A stretch of 40,796 bases of DNA from a virus: positions 1-40,796 of IMG/VR virus record IMGVR_UViG_3300048929_000057; one strand, written 5' to 3'. This document shows positions 17,341 through 25,610 of this stretch, one piece after another. Made by a program: the position numbers and the translations under genes. Below the pieces are notes generated by a model, which saw only the letters and a program-made list of their open reading frames with translations, was not told the DNA's origin and made no database searches. The first letter of the stretch is position 1; every line of letters begins with the position of its first letter.

Positions 17341-20096
17341 TGAAACAGGCATGTGTTGAAGCCATTGCGCAGACACTTGGCCGCCAGCCAAAGGCTGACG
17401 AGCTGAAAGGTATTGAGGACGGCATCAAAGAAGCCGTTCGCCAGGTGCATAAGAAAAATGCCAGGGAAGGAAAGACGGGCATCCCTGATGCGCAGACGTA
17501 CATGGAGGCCGCCAATCTTGTTCGTCAGCGCGTTGTGCATGACGTCTATAAGAAGCGACAGCGCGTCGCTCAGAATGCGATCGCAATCAGCAGGGTGACA
17601 GATACCCTTGACGCTAATATCCCGCCAGAGCAGCAAACACCTGCCAATTTGCAGCAGTTTATCTTCGCCGGGCGGCGCACTACTGACGGCAAAGATATTG
17701 CGGTGACATCCGCTGAGGAACTGGCTACCGGCGCATACCAGGACTGGTCCCGTCAGCTCAGCGCTGAATTGCTCAAAGCCGGTGATGATGTACGCAAATT
17801 CTTCGAGCAGAGCAAAGCGCTGGGCGAGCAGAGATTCCGCAGTCTTTTTGACCAGCAGGCGGCAAAATCCGCGCAGTTCCAGATCCTGAAAGAGCTTTAT
17901 GGTGAGGACACCGGGAACCCGCAGGCGAAGAAAATCGCGCAGGTCTGGAATGACGTTACCAGCCGAGCCCGCCAGGAAATGAACGATAACGGGTTCGATA
18001 TCGGCCTGCGCGACGACTGGCACCTGCCGTATGTTGACGACGCCGACTTTATCCGCAACGCCGGGCGTGATGAGTGGCTGGCATCTTTGCCGGTGGCAGA
18101 GCAGGCTAAAGCGCGCCTTTCCGGCCGCCAGCCGCCGATTGAGTTTGCCCGCCAGGCATGGGTTGATGACGTTTACAACACTCAGGACCGCAGCAACTAC
18201 GTTAATCCGGACGGCAGCCCGATGAATGACATCGAGTACCGCCAGGCGCTGGAGGCGATCTTTGAAACAAAGGCTACCGACGGCGCGAACAAAATCGACC
18301 CTGGCGCATTCATGGGCACCGGCGGGATTAAGAACCGTGGATCACAGAGCAGGGTGATGGCGTTCAAGGATGCTCAGTCACACTTTGCCTACATGGAGCG
18401 CTACACTCAGCAGCCGGTGGCGGGCGTAATGATGTCGCACCTGCAGTCTTCATCCCGTGATCTGGGTGTCGTTAAGGCCTTCGGCCCTGATGCTGCCCGC
18501 AACTTTTCCCTGGTGCTTGACCGCGTATATCAGCGTGCGGTAACCGGCGGGAAGGAAGTTGGAAAGATGAACGACGAGCGCAAGATGGTCGAGCGCATGT
18601 TTAACTCAATGGCAGGGCTTAACGGCGCGGCCACATCAAGCGTGTTCACGTCGGCGGTTGGCGGCCTGCGCAACCTGATGACCAGTGCCATGCTCGGTAC
18701 CAGCGTTCTGACGGCAACCAGCGACCAGGCGATCATGCGCGCCAATGCCCAGGCGCTTGGCTTCACCCGAGACGGCATGCGCCTGTCTGCCAACACCATT
18801 CGCAACCTGTTCAGCGGTGACGCGAAAAAAGCTAATGCAGAGCTCGGTCTGCTGGTGGATTCGCATGCTGCTGTCGTCTCGAAGATGGGTGGCTTCGACC
18901 TATCGCGAGGCATCACAGGCTGGTTTGCAGAGAAAACGCTGAAGTGGTCCGGACTGATCGCCATGGACCGGGCCAACAAGGCAGCGTTCGGCCTGCTGAT
19001 GTACAAAAACATTGGCGAACTGACCCGCAAATTTAAAACACTGGACGACGTGAAAGGATCAGATAAAACCATCCTGGCTAACAAAGGCTGGAGCAATGAG
19101 GACTGGGCTATCATGGCAGCGGCAGACCTCCAACCAATGACTACCGCCTGGCATATGGGTATGACGCCTGATGCGATTTACGCAGTTCCTGATGACGTGA
19201 TCACTGGTATCATGGCCGACCGCATTGCGCAGGTTCGCGCCGGGAGTGATGCAGCACTGGCAGCGCTTGGCGACATGCCACCAGAGCGCCTGAAGAAAAT
19301 GAAAGAGGCATTCAACGCAGAAGCAGAGCAGACCATCACACGCATGGTGCGCAACGCCCGAGCTGAAGCCGCTCAGAAACTGCTGGGTATCACTCACGGC
19401 GAGATGACCAGCGCCGTAACTACGGCCACCGGGCTTGATACCTACGCCAGAGACGATGCCGGGCAGCTGATCAAGAGCTTCATGCTCTTCAAAACCACTC
19501 CTTTCGCCGGGTTCCGGCAACTGGTTAACCGGGCGAATGATCTTGATACGGTACCTGCCATCAAATTTCTGGCCTCATATATCGCCGGTACGACACTGGC
19601 TGGAATGTTCGCTAACCAGATGAATAGCCTGCTGACAGGTAATGACCCGCTCGATATGACAAAGCCAACCACATGGGTGCAGGCGCTGTTAAAGGGCGGT
19701 TCATTCGGTATCTACGGAGATTTCCTCTTCCAGGACCATACGCAATATGGCTCGAGTATCGCGGCCACCATTGGCGGCCCGGTGCTGAGCTTTGCAGAGC
19801 AGTTAACCAAGCTGCTGATCACTAACCCGCAGAAGGCTCTGCAGGGGGAGGAAACTTCATTCGGGGCCGATGCTCTGAAGACAGCCCGCATGATCACCCC
19901 ATTCGCCAACCTGTGGTACGCGAAAGCCATTACCAACCACCTGATACTGCAGCAGCTTCAGGAGATGGCCAACCCAGGATACAACGACAGGGTAAGGGAC
20001 CGCGCTCAGCGGGAGTTCAACACAACAAGCTGGTGGGAGCCGGGCCAAACTGCACCGCGCCGTGCTCCAGACCTTGGAAAGGCAGTGGGGCAATGA
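17340..20096 (+). CDS. Large internal virion (ejection) protein
   Basis: A 918-residue protein from MKQACVEAIAQTLGRQPKADELKGIEDG, chosen over an in-frame start at 17319 because GAGGAA stands about seven bases upstream. It is mostly helical. Hydrophobic Gly/Ala segments occur near residues 440-490 (VFTSAVGGLRNLMTSAMLGTSVLTATSDQ) and near 740 (KFLASYIAGTTLAGMFANQM). It occupies the position of T7 gp16 as the last and largest ejection protein and probably spans the inner membrane. No transglycosylase motif is visible here, in keeping with its presence two genes upstream. Confidence 0.78.
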   Translation: MKQACVEAIAQTLGRQPKADELKGIEDGIKEAVRQVHKKNAREGKTGIPDAQTYMEAANLVRQRVVHDVYKKRQRVAQNAIAISRVTDTLDANIPPEQQTPANLQQFIFAGRRTTDGKDIAVTSAEELATGAYQDWSRQLSAELLKAGDDVRKFFEQSKALGEQRFRSLFDQQAAKSAQFQILKELYGEDTGNPQAKKIAQVWNDVTSRARQEMNDNGFDIGLRDDWHLPYVDDADFIRNAGRDEWLASLPVAEQAKARLSGRQPPIEFARQAWVDDVYNTQDRSNYVNPDGSPMNDIEYRQALEAIFETKATDGANKIDPGAFMGTGGIKNRGSQSRVMAFKDAQSHFAYMERYTQQPVAGVMMSHLQSSSRDLGVVKAFGPDAARNFSLVLDRVYQRAVTGGKEVGKMNDERKMVERMFNSMAGLNGAATSSVFTSAVGGLRNLMTSAMLGTSVLTATSDQAIMRANAQALGFTRDGMRLSANTIRNLFSGDAKKANAELGLLVDSHAAVVSKMGGFDLSRGITGWFAEKTLKWSGLIAMDRANKAAFGLLMYKNIGELTRKFKTLDDVKGSDKTILANKGWSNEDWAIMAAADLQPMTTAWHMGMTPDAIYAVPDDVITGIMADRIAQVRAGSDAALAALGDMPPERLKKMKEAFNAEAEQTITRMVRNARAEAAQKLLGITHGEMTSAVTTATGLDTYARDDAGQLIKSFMLFKTTPFAGFRQLVNRANDLDTVPAIKFLASYIAGTTLAGMFANQMNSLLTGNDPLDMTKPTTWVQALLKGGSFGIYGDFLFQDHTQYGSSIAATIGGPVLSFAEQLTKLLITNPQKALQGEETSFGADALKTARMITPFANLWYAKAITNHLILQQLQEMANPGYNDRVRDRAQREFNTTSWWEPGQTAPRRAPDLGKAVGQ

Positions 20097-20287
20097 TGGA
20101 TATCTTAATCAAGATAGGCATGATTCTGTTTTGGTTTGCTGCCGTAGTGATTTGCGGCACTGCATATCTTTGGGCGGTAATATTCGCGATCAGGAAAGGA
20201 TGGCTTGGTGAGACATCATCGAAGGTCGTTTACTTCTCGACCTTCGTTATCGTCGCCGCTATCGTGTTCAAGCTGTCATTATTGTGA
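20093..20287 (+). CDS. Small membrane protein, two predicted helices
   Basis: Sixty-four residues. Two hydrophobic helices (IKIGMILFWFAAVVICGTAYLWAVIFAI and VVYFSTFVIVAAIVFKLSLL) are joined by a charged turn, RKGWLGETSSK. The ATG overlaps the stop of the ejection protein, so it is translationally coupled and made late. It is followed by a terminator that ends the virion operon. Role unknown; superinfection exclusion or help in ejection are possible. Confidence 0.65.
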   Translation: MMDILIKIGMILFWFAAVVICGTAYLWAVIFAIRKGWLGETSSKVVYFSTFVIVAAIVFKLSLL

Positions 20288-20295
20288 CATGTCAC
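20284..20295. repeat. 12-bp palindrome at the operon end
   Basis: GTGACATGTCAC is a perfect palindrome overlapping the stop of the small membrane gene. Near copies sit at 2517-2528, just after the large terminase, and at 40620-40631, over the stop of the last early gene. Confidence 0.5.
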
Positions 20296-20296
20296 G

Positions 20297-20317
20297 AAGG
20301 CCGCCAAGCGGCCTTTT
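20297..20317 (+). terminator. Intrinsic terminator ending the virion operon
   Basis: AAGGCCGC-CAA-GCGGCCTT then TT: an 8-bp stem with a 3-nt loop and a run of four T residues counting the stem end. It lies between the convergent virion operon and the LexA-box gene and could serve both directions in part. Confidence 0.8.
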
Positions 20318-20319
20318 CC

Positions 20320-20580
20320 TTACATCGTTTCCTGCTTCAGTTTTTCAACACAGTAATCGAGATGCATCTGCAGATCCTTCATGGACATCTGCGAGCTGGT
20401 AACGTAGTTCACCAGGGCGGTAAGTTCTGCCATCGGGCCATCAACATTAAAGCCATCGTCACCGAGCTGGCGCAGCAACGTCATCAGGTGAGATTCTTCA
20501 ACAAGGGAGCGGACGCCTCCCGGCGTGTGTATGCGTTCGGCAAATCCTTTTTCCAGCGGGTGATGATACTGACGTTGCAT
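20320..20580 (-). CDS. LexA-box-controlled small protein, candidate antirepressor
   Basis: Eighty-six residues from MQRQYHHPLEKGFAERIHTPGG. This start has ATGGAGATT upstream, whereas the longer ATG at 20598 would place its ribosome binding site inside the LexA box. The rest is helical: VRSLVEESHLMTLLRQLGDDGFNVDGPMAELTALVNYV, then SMKDLQMHLDYCVEKLKQ. I do not recognise a family. It is a lone reverse-strand gene with a near-consensus LexA box directly in front, so it should be made when the SOS response is active. Since the phage repressor has no self-cleavage domain, an inducing antirepressor is a reasonable guess. That function is inference only. Confidence 0.65.
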   Translation of the reverse strand: MQRQYHHPLEKGFAERIHTPGGVRSLVEESHLMTLLRQLGDDGFNVDGPMAELTALVNYVTSSQMSMKDLQMHLDYCVEKLKQETM

Positions 20581-20599
20581 CTGATAATCTCCATGCATT

Positions 20600-20619
20600 C
20601 ACTGTATATATGTACAGTA
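20600..20619 (-). promoter_or_regulatory. LexA (SOS) box
   Basis: CTGT-ATATATGT-ACAG at 20602-20617 matches the CTGT-N8-ACAG consensus exactly, and 18 of 20 bases match the full consensus. It lies 20 bases upstream of the reverse-strand ATG at 20580 and contains TACTGT and TATACA, which could act as the -10 element. Confidence 0.85.
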
Positions 20620-20655
20620 GCAAAAGTCATGTAGACTATCCAGCACGATTTGCTA

Positions 20656-20672
20656 TTTACCCAAAAGGTAAT
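20656..20672. promoter_or_regulatory. 17-bp operator-like palindrome (site 4)
   Basis: TTTACC-CAAAA-GGTAAT stands between the SOS-controlled gene and the tailspike gene. A half-site GGTAAT follows at 20717-20722. Probably a repressor site guarding the divergent promoters of this interval. Confidence 0.6.
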
Positions 20673-20775
20673 AACTTTCCTGATTGTTATTCATTCAATT
20701 CATATAAGGGTTGCCAGGTAATAAACTGTCCAGATGATGCACGCGCGCCGGGCGCTGCTTTACTGGAGACAGGCC

Positions 20776-23103
20776 ATGACGGTATCAACCGTAGTTGACC
20801 ATAACGATTACACCGGGAACGGCGTTACCACATCATTCCCGTACACCTTCCGTATTTTTAAGAAGACAGATCTGACTGTTTCAGTTATCGATCTAAGCGA
20901 AAACATCACAGTGTTGGTGCTGGACACTGATTACACCGTAACAAACGCAGGTGGCTTTAATGGCGGAAGTGTTGTTCTAACCTCGCCGCTGGCGAACGGT
21001 TGGCAAATCTCAATTGCCCGTGAGCTTGAGCCAACACAGGAAACTGATCTACGCAATCAGGGTAAGTTCTTTGCTGAGGTTCATGAAGACGCATTCGATA
21101 AACTGACGATGCTGATCCAGCAGGTTGGAACGATGTTTAGCCTGGCGCTTCGTAAGCCGACAATTATCGCTAACTGGTACGATGCGTTAAATAACTACAT
21201 CAGAAACCTGCGAGACCCCAGAGATCCCCAGGATGCAGCGACAAAGAACTACGTTGATACCCTGGCAAGCAGCAACTTTAACAGAACACTACGCGTTCCA
21301 GAGCCGATTAATCAATTGCCAAATGTGGCAGGACGCAGAAACATGATGCCTGCGTTTGATAATGAAGGTAATGCAATAGTAGTAGTTCCGCCGTCAGGTT
21401 CAGCTTCTGATGTTTTGCTCCAACTGGCCAGCACAGCAGATGGAAAAGGTGATGCATTGGTTGCAGTAAAGCAACCATTTACTGGTGCCGTTGCAAGAAC
21501 TCAACACGATAAAAATAAAGATATACTAAACTATAAGGATTTTGGTGCTATTGGAGACGGAAATGATCACCCTCTTAGCGAAATTTTTTCTACGTTGTCA
21601 GCTGCTCAGATGGTATATCCGTTTGTCACATCTCTTTCTCAATCACAAGACTATGCTGCATGGCAATCAGTAATAAACGTTGCAAAAATAAGGAATGCAG
21701 GAGTCTTTCACCCATCAGGTGATTATATAATTAATAGTACCGTAGTTGCTGACTATGCCCCATCTCTTTATGGTGAAGGTGGTCAGGGGTTACGAGACGT
21801 ATCAAGTACCGCACACTCACCATCTCCGGTTCGCGGTACAGTATTCCACTCTAAAGTTGCCAATGGTAGAACTCTTTCAATTGCGCCTGACAAATACTGT
21901 TTCGGGCTTAACCTCCGTGATTTCGCTATTTGGGGTGTTGATGGTCAATGCGACGTAGGTCTGCATCTTGCAAATGTAGGTTGGATGGGCATTGTGTCAG
22001 GGGTTAATATCCAGAAGTTCCCCAATCAGGCTTTAGAACTTGGCTATATACAGGATACGTATTTTACAAATTGTTCATTCCTAAGCAGCGGTAATCAGAC
22101 TAATCCTGCGGTAACATGCCTTTCAGAATCAAATTATGTATATTTTGATGGTTGTCATTACGAGCTTACGCCGTACATGCTCAAACTTAACAATTGCTGG
22201 AACTGGTCCTGGAGTCATTGTCATTTTGAAGTAGCAAGACCTGCTGTAGATGGTGTCACTGATGATGACAGATACCACTATGCTAGTGCATGTATAGATC
22301 TTGGAAATAGCTACAGGCTTCAATTCAGTAATAATACATATGTTCCGGTAGACGCAGCATTCTTAGCCACTAAAAACTCTCAGGACCGTGGAAGTGTTCC
22401 TTACTTTATTTCTAGTACTGGTAATTACATTGACTTTTCAGGTGAGACGGTTATTGCCCCTGAAGGAAGTGTTGATTTCGGTTATTTTTCTGGCGACCAT
22501 GTAAACTTCCGTGGTGGTCATTTGTTTAAAATGAACCCATCCAAACAATCACTCTATATTAAAAAAGGAAAGGTTAGTGATACTACATACGCAATTCAGA
22601 TTGATGCTGATACAACAAGGCTAAACGGAATGTATGTTGGCGGGCATGCATCAAATAACACTATCGGATTCATAGGGGCAGACAATGGTGTTAAACGATT
22701 ATCTGGCTTTCTTCTTGGAGGAGCATGTCAAGCGGTTGGTAACTCATATGATGAATCTAACTCTGTTTGCAAGTATCTTGATAATGCCGCAACTGTAAAT
22801 GGATTCGATGGGTATGGTGTCAAGTATGTTAATATTACGGCCTCAGGAGATATTGATCTGACAAATTACCCACCGAATACACAATTAAGAATAGCTTCTA
22901 ATAATGTTACTATTAGTCATATTTATGGCGCTCCTTATGGACGCGATGTAATGGTAACGACAAACAACACTGGTAGTGTCATTGCATACTCATCAGATAA
23001 CATCCTTACCGCAGGAGCAACTAACTATTCTCTCGGTCAATACCATACCGCAATTTTTAAATGTGTTAATGCTGGTATTAGTGTGTTGCAGCAGATAGGT
23101 TAG
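20776..23103 (+). CDS. Tailspike protein with beta-helix (depolymerase-type) domain
   Basis: A 775-residue protein from MTVSTVVDHNDYTGNGVTTSFPYTFRIFKKTDLTVSV, a podoviral tail-fibre N-terminal adaptor that docks on the nozzle (residues 1 to about 160). GGAGA six bases upstream supports this ATG over the one at 20734. LNYKDFGAIGDGND at 251-264 marks the start of a pectate-lyase-like beta helix. Residues 265-775 show the repeating short strands of that fold. Such spikes bind and usually cleave O-antigen or capsule. The N-terminal part has the base composition of the virion genes; from about 21500 on the sequence is clearly AT-rich, which points to exchange of the receptor-binding part. Confidence 0.88.
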   Translation: MTVSTVVDHNDYTGNGVTTSFPYTFRIFKKTDLTVSVIDLSENITVLVLDTDYTVTNAGGFNGGSVVLTSPLANGWQISIARELEPTQETDLRNQGKFFAEVHEDAFDKLTMLIQQVGTMFSLALRKPTIIANWYDALNNYIRNLRDPRDPQDAATKNYVDTLASSNFNRTLRVPEPINQLPNVAGRRNMMPAFDNEGNAIVVVPPSGSASDVLLQLASTADGKGDALVAVKQPFTGAVARTQHDKNKDILNYKDFGAIGDGNDHPLSEIFSTLSAAQMVYPFVTSLSQSQDYAAWQSVINVAKIRNAGVFHPSGDYIINSTVVADYAPSLYGEGGQGLRDVSSTAHSPSPVRGTVFHSKVANGRTLSIAPDKYCFGLNLRDFAIWGVDGQCDVGLHLANVGWMGIVSGVNIQKFPNQALELGYIQDTYFTNCSFLSSGNQTNPAVTCLSESNYVYFDGCHYELTPYMLKLNNCWNWSWSHCHFEVARPAVDGVTDDDRYHYASACIDLGNSYRLQFSNNTYVPVDAAFLATKNSQDRGSVPYFISSTGNYIDFSGETVIAPEGSVDFGYFSGDHVNFRGGHLFKMNPSKQSLYIKKGKVSDTTYAIQIDADTTRLNGMYVGGHASNNTIGFIGADNGVKRLSGFLLGGACQAVGNSYDESNSVCKYLDNAATVNGFDGYGVKYVNITASGDIDLTNYPPNTQLRIASNNVTISHIYGAPYGRDVMVTTNNTGSVIAYSSDNILTAGATNYSLGQYHTAIFKCVNAGISVLQQIG

Positions 23104-23171
23104 TTTCATAGTCAAAGGTTGTTGAATGTGTGCTATCATAGCTCAATCTTTAAATTTTGCGATGTTAGAAA

Positions 23172-24203
23172 ATGAAGCACATTCAACAACTTGATGGATT
23201 AAGGGCGTTTAGTGTATTGGGTGTAATACTTTACCATCTAGGAATCCCTGGATTTGGCATGGGCTGGTTAGGGGTTTCTTTTTTCTTCGTTTTATCCGGG
23301 TTTCTTATTACCAGAATATTAATTGAATCTAAAGAAAATAATAATTTTTTCTCGAATTTCTACATAAGAAGAAGCCTTAGGATTTTCCCATTATATTATC
23401 TTTATATATTTGTAGTGTTCGTATATTGTTCATATTTTGGTGTTCAGGGTAGCAATAACTGGCTTTACTATGTCTTTTATTTGCAGAATTATACAATGGC
23501 ATGGAATGGATTTGCTTATGTTCCAGGGCAGGAGCTTGGCCACACGTGGTCTCTGGCAGTTGAAGAGCAGTTTTATTTGCTATGGCCGCTTGTTGTTTTT
23601 CTTTGCAACAGGAAACTTATTTTTATTTCAGCAATAATACTTTCATGTATAGCAATATCAGCAAGATTTTACCTTGCTGAATATACTTCAATAGTTTCTT
23701 TTGCGCCTCTATTCTCAACAATGGATACGCTACTAATTGGAGCTATAATTGCTGTTATCTCTGTAAATCAGCGAGCAATGAAAATACTTTCATGCACATT
23801 GCTCGCTGTGGGCCTGTTCTGGTTCATATCGGTAGTTGAATTTGGTGCGCTTATATATGGTTGGCATAAAGGGATTGAAGCGGCAAATCAAAGTCTTTAT
23901 CTTTCATCAAGCATTTTATTTGCTGGTGTAATAGGTGTCATCGCGTCAGGAGTGGTGAAGGCAAAATTTCTCACTATCGCTCCATTAATTTACTTTGGAA
24001 AGATAAGTTACGGCCTATACCTTTGGCATCCATTTGCAATACAGATTGTTGACTCTCTGCAGTACAGGGGACACTTCCTGTGGATAACCGGGTCAATGGT
24101 TTGGGTATCTAAACTAGCCCTGACTATAGCGATCTCTGCCCTGTCGTTTAAGTTTTTTGAACTGCCATTCCTTAAGCTAAAGGACAAATTTACAAAGAGA
24201 TAG
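23172..24203 (+). CDS. Membrane O-acyltransferase (acyltransferase 3 family), likely serotype conversion
   Basis: A 343-residue integral membrane protein with about ten hydrophobic segments. IQQLDGLRAFSVLGVILYHLG carries the conserved His of the OafA/YrhL-type acyltransferases; SFFFVLSGFLITRIL, YIRRSLRIFPLYYL and HTWSLAVEEQFYLLWP are further family blocks. It should move acetyl groups to a surface polysaccharide in the inner membrane. It is very AT-rich and sits right after the tailspike, as in phiV10. I infer lysogenic conversion: the prophage modifies the receptor recognised by the spike and blocks superinfection. Confidence 0.88.
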   Translation: MKHIQQLDGLRAFSVLGVILYHLGIPGFGMGWLGVSFFFVLSGFLITRILIESKENNNFFSNFYIRRSLRIFPLYYLYIFVVFVYCSYFGVQGSNNWLYYVFYLQNYTMAWNGFAYVPGQELGHTWSLAVEEQFYLLWPLVVFLCNRKLIFISAIILSCIAISARFYLAEYTSIVSFAPLFSTMDTLLIGAIIAVISVNQRAMKILSCTLLAVGLFWFISVVEFGALIYGWHKGIEAANQSLYLSSSILFAGVIGVIASGVVKAKFLTIAPLIYFGKISYGLYLWHPFAIQIVDSLQYRGHFLWITGSMVWVSKLALTIAISALSFKFFELPFLKLKDKFTKR

Positions 24204-24220
24204 TCCAGGCATTTTCCTAA

Positions 24221-24244
24221 GGTAATATCTATCCATATATGGCT
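24221..24244 (+). promoter_or_regulatory. Composite conserved element upstream of the lysis genes
   Basis: GGTAAT-ATCT-ATCC-AT-ATATGGCT follows the same spacing as the copies at 32768 and 33933. It lies between the acyltransferase and the holin genes. Further downstream an 8-bp inverted repeat (TTATTGTG at 24244-24251 and CACAATAA at 24287-24294) brackets the leader of the lysis cassette. Likely a control element for this module. Confidence 0.5.
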
Positions 24245-24306
24245 TATTGTGTATGATGAACTCACCAACTAAGGGGGTTCTTTATGCACAATAAACGGTG
24301 GTCACT

Positions 24307-24711
24307 ATGGCAACCACGCTGACAACGGAGTCGCTCAATCAGGGGCTTAGCCTTGGTGCGCTGGCTTCTGTCGTCGCCGGGGTTCCTCCTGAGGTGGCTT
24401 TAGGAGCGCTGGCTGGTGCGGTAATTTTTGTTACCTCAGCAGTTGAGTACCCTATAAAGCGCCGGCTTCTCCTGGCGCTTCTCAGCTTCCTCTGCGGTGT
24501 TCTCTTCTATAAAGCGACAGCTTCCATTCTGATTGGCTTTGCCAGCCTGATACCGACGATTACGCAGGACTCCTTCGAGAAGGGCATTGTGTATTCCGCC
24601 GGTGCATTCGTGTCGGCAATCGTCGCTGTTCGCATTGGCATATGGCTGTATCACCGTTCTGAAAATCCGCGCGACCTGATCCCGGGGAGAAAAGACGATG
24701 ACCAGTCCTGA
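24307..24711 (+). CDS. Putative holin or antiholin
   Basis: About 134 residues from MATTLTTESLNQGLSLGALASVVAGVPPEV. There are hydrophobic segments at residues 15-45 (LGALAGAVIFVTSAV), 53-75 (LLLALLSFLCGVLFYKA) and 95-120 (GIVYSAGAFVSAIVAVRIGIWLY), then a charged tail, SENPRDLIPGRKDDDQS. The three-helix layout and a place directly before a known holin family and the endolysin make a holin or its antagonist likely. GGTGG precedes the ATG by five bases. It overlaps the next gene by 14 bases. Confidence 0.75.
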   Translation: MATTLTTESLNQGLSLGALASVVAGVPPEVALGALAGAVIFVTSAVEYPIKRRLLLALLSFLCGVLFYKATASILIGFASLIPTITQDSFEKGIVYSAGAFVSAIVAVRIGIWLYHRSENPRDLIPGRKDDDQS

Positions 24712-24991
24712 TCTGCTTCTCATCCTTAACGCCGCTATCTGCGGCGGCATTGCAATCCGAGTCCTGCTATTCCGCCGTGACGGGTCACGCCATCGCTGGT
24801 GGGGTGGATGGCTCGCCTACATCCTGATTGTCGTGGCTGCCAGCGTTCCTATCCGCACCTTCTACGGATACTACGTCAGCGCCGACTGGTCAGAAGTCAT
24901 CATCAAAGCCGTGTTCCTTGCTGCGCTCATCAAGACAAAAGGGAACGTGGTGCAAATTTTCAAGATAACGAGGTCCCAGCATGGACATTAA
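24698..24991 (+). CDS. Phage holin, three-helix family (PF05449 type)
   Basis: Ninety-seven residues with the family pattern LLILNAAICGGIAIRVLLFRRDGSRHRWWGGWLAYILIVVAASVPIRTFYG, then WSEVIIKAVFLAALIKTKGNVVQI. Three membrane segments are visible. It should form the inner-membrane lesions that release endolysin and time lysis. It overlaps genes on both sides, as is typical in a compact lysis cassette. Confidence 0.85.
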   Translation: MTSPDLLLILNAAICGGIAIRVLLFRRDGSRHRWWGGWLAYILIVVAASVPIRTFYGYYVSADWSEVIIKAVFLAALIKTKGNVVQIFKITRSQHGH

Positions 24992-25610
24992 GCAATTTCA
25001 GCGTGCAGCTGGTATCAGCGACGTGTTGGCCACGCGCTGGTATCTGCATATCACCGCAGCCATGAAAGAGTTTGGTATAGAACAACCGCTGCACCAGGCG
25101 ATGTTTATAGCGCAGGTGGGGCATGAGTCAGGCGGCTTCACCCGGCTGCAGGAAAACTTCAACTACAGCGTTTCCGGGCTGGCAGGATTCGTCCGTGCAG
25201 GCCGACTCACCCAGGGCCAGGCCAACGCGCTTGGCCGCCGTGCTGGTGAGCCGTCGTTGCCGATGGAGCGCCAGCGTGCGATCGCCAATCTGGTGTACAG
25301 CAAGCGCATGGGGAACAATGGCCCAACCGATGGCTGGTTCTACCGCGGGCGCGGGCTTATCCAGATCACCGGCCTGAACAACTACCGCGATTGTGGCAAC
25401 GGCCTGAAGGTGGATCTAGTTAAGCAGCCAGAGCTGCTGGCGCAGGACGAGTATGCTGCCCGCAGCGCGGCGTGGTTCTTCGCCACAAAAGGCTGCATGA
25501 AGTACACCGGCGACCTGGTGCGCGTCACGCAGATCATCAATGGCGGCCAGAACGGTATCGACGACCGGCGCGCGCGGTACATCACTGCCAGTAAGGTGCT
25601 GTCGGTATGA
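24981..25610 (+). CDS. Endolysin, glycoside hydrolase family 19
   Basis: A 209-residue muralytic enzyme. GHESGGFTRLQENFNYS at residues 47-63 holds the two catalytic Glu residues (E49 and E58) of chitinase-like GH19 lysozymes. YRGRGLIQITGLNNYRDCG and INGGQNGIDDRRARY are further signatures. There is no signal peptide, so release depends on the holin genes upstream. It cleaves the glycan strands of peptidoglycan from the periplasmic side. Confidence 0.93.
   Translation: MDIKQFQRAAGISDVLATRWYLHITAAMKEFGIEQPLHQAMFIAQVGHESGGFTRLQENFNYSVSGLAGFVRAGRLTQGQANALGRRAGEPSLPMERQRAIANLVYSKRMGNNGPTDGWFYRGRGLIQITGLNNYRDCGNGLKVDLVKQPELLAQDEYAARSAAWFFATKGCMKYTGDLVRVTQIINGGQNGIDDRRARYITASKVLSV

Noticed and set aside
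17274-18023. Reverse-strand ORF of 249 residues
   Set aside because: Wholly antisense to the ejection protein genes, with a composition explained by codon mirroring; no ribosome binding site or family.
18530-19114. Reverse-strand ORF of 194 residues
   Set aside because: Antisense shadow of the 918-residue ejection protein; Ser/Arg-rich with no domain.
24418-24438. GGTAAT...GTTACC inverted repeat inside the holin gene
   Set aside because: The half-sites point the opposite way from the operator palindrome and lie in coding sequence; chance match.
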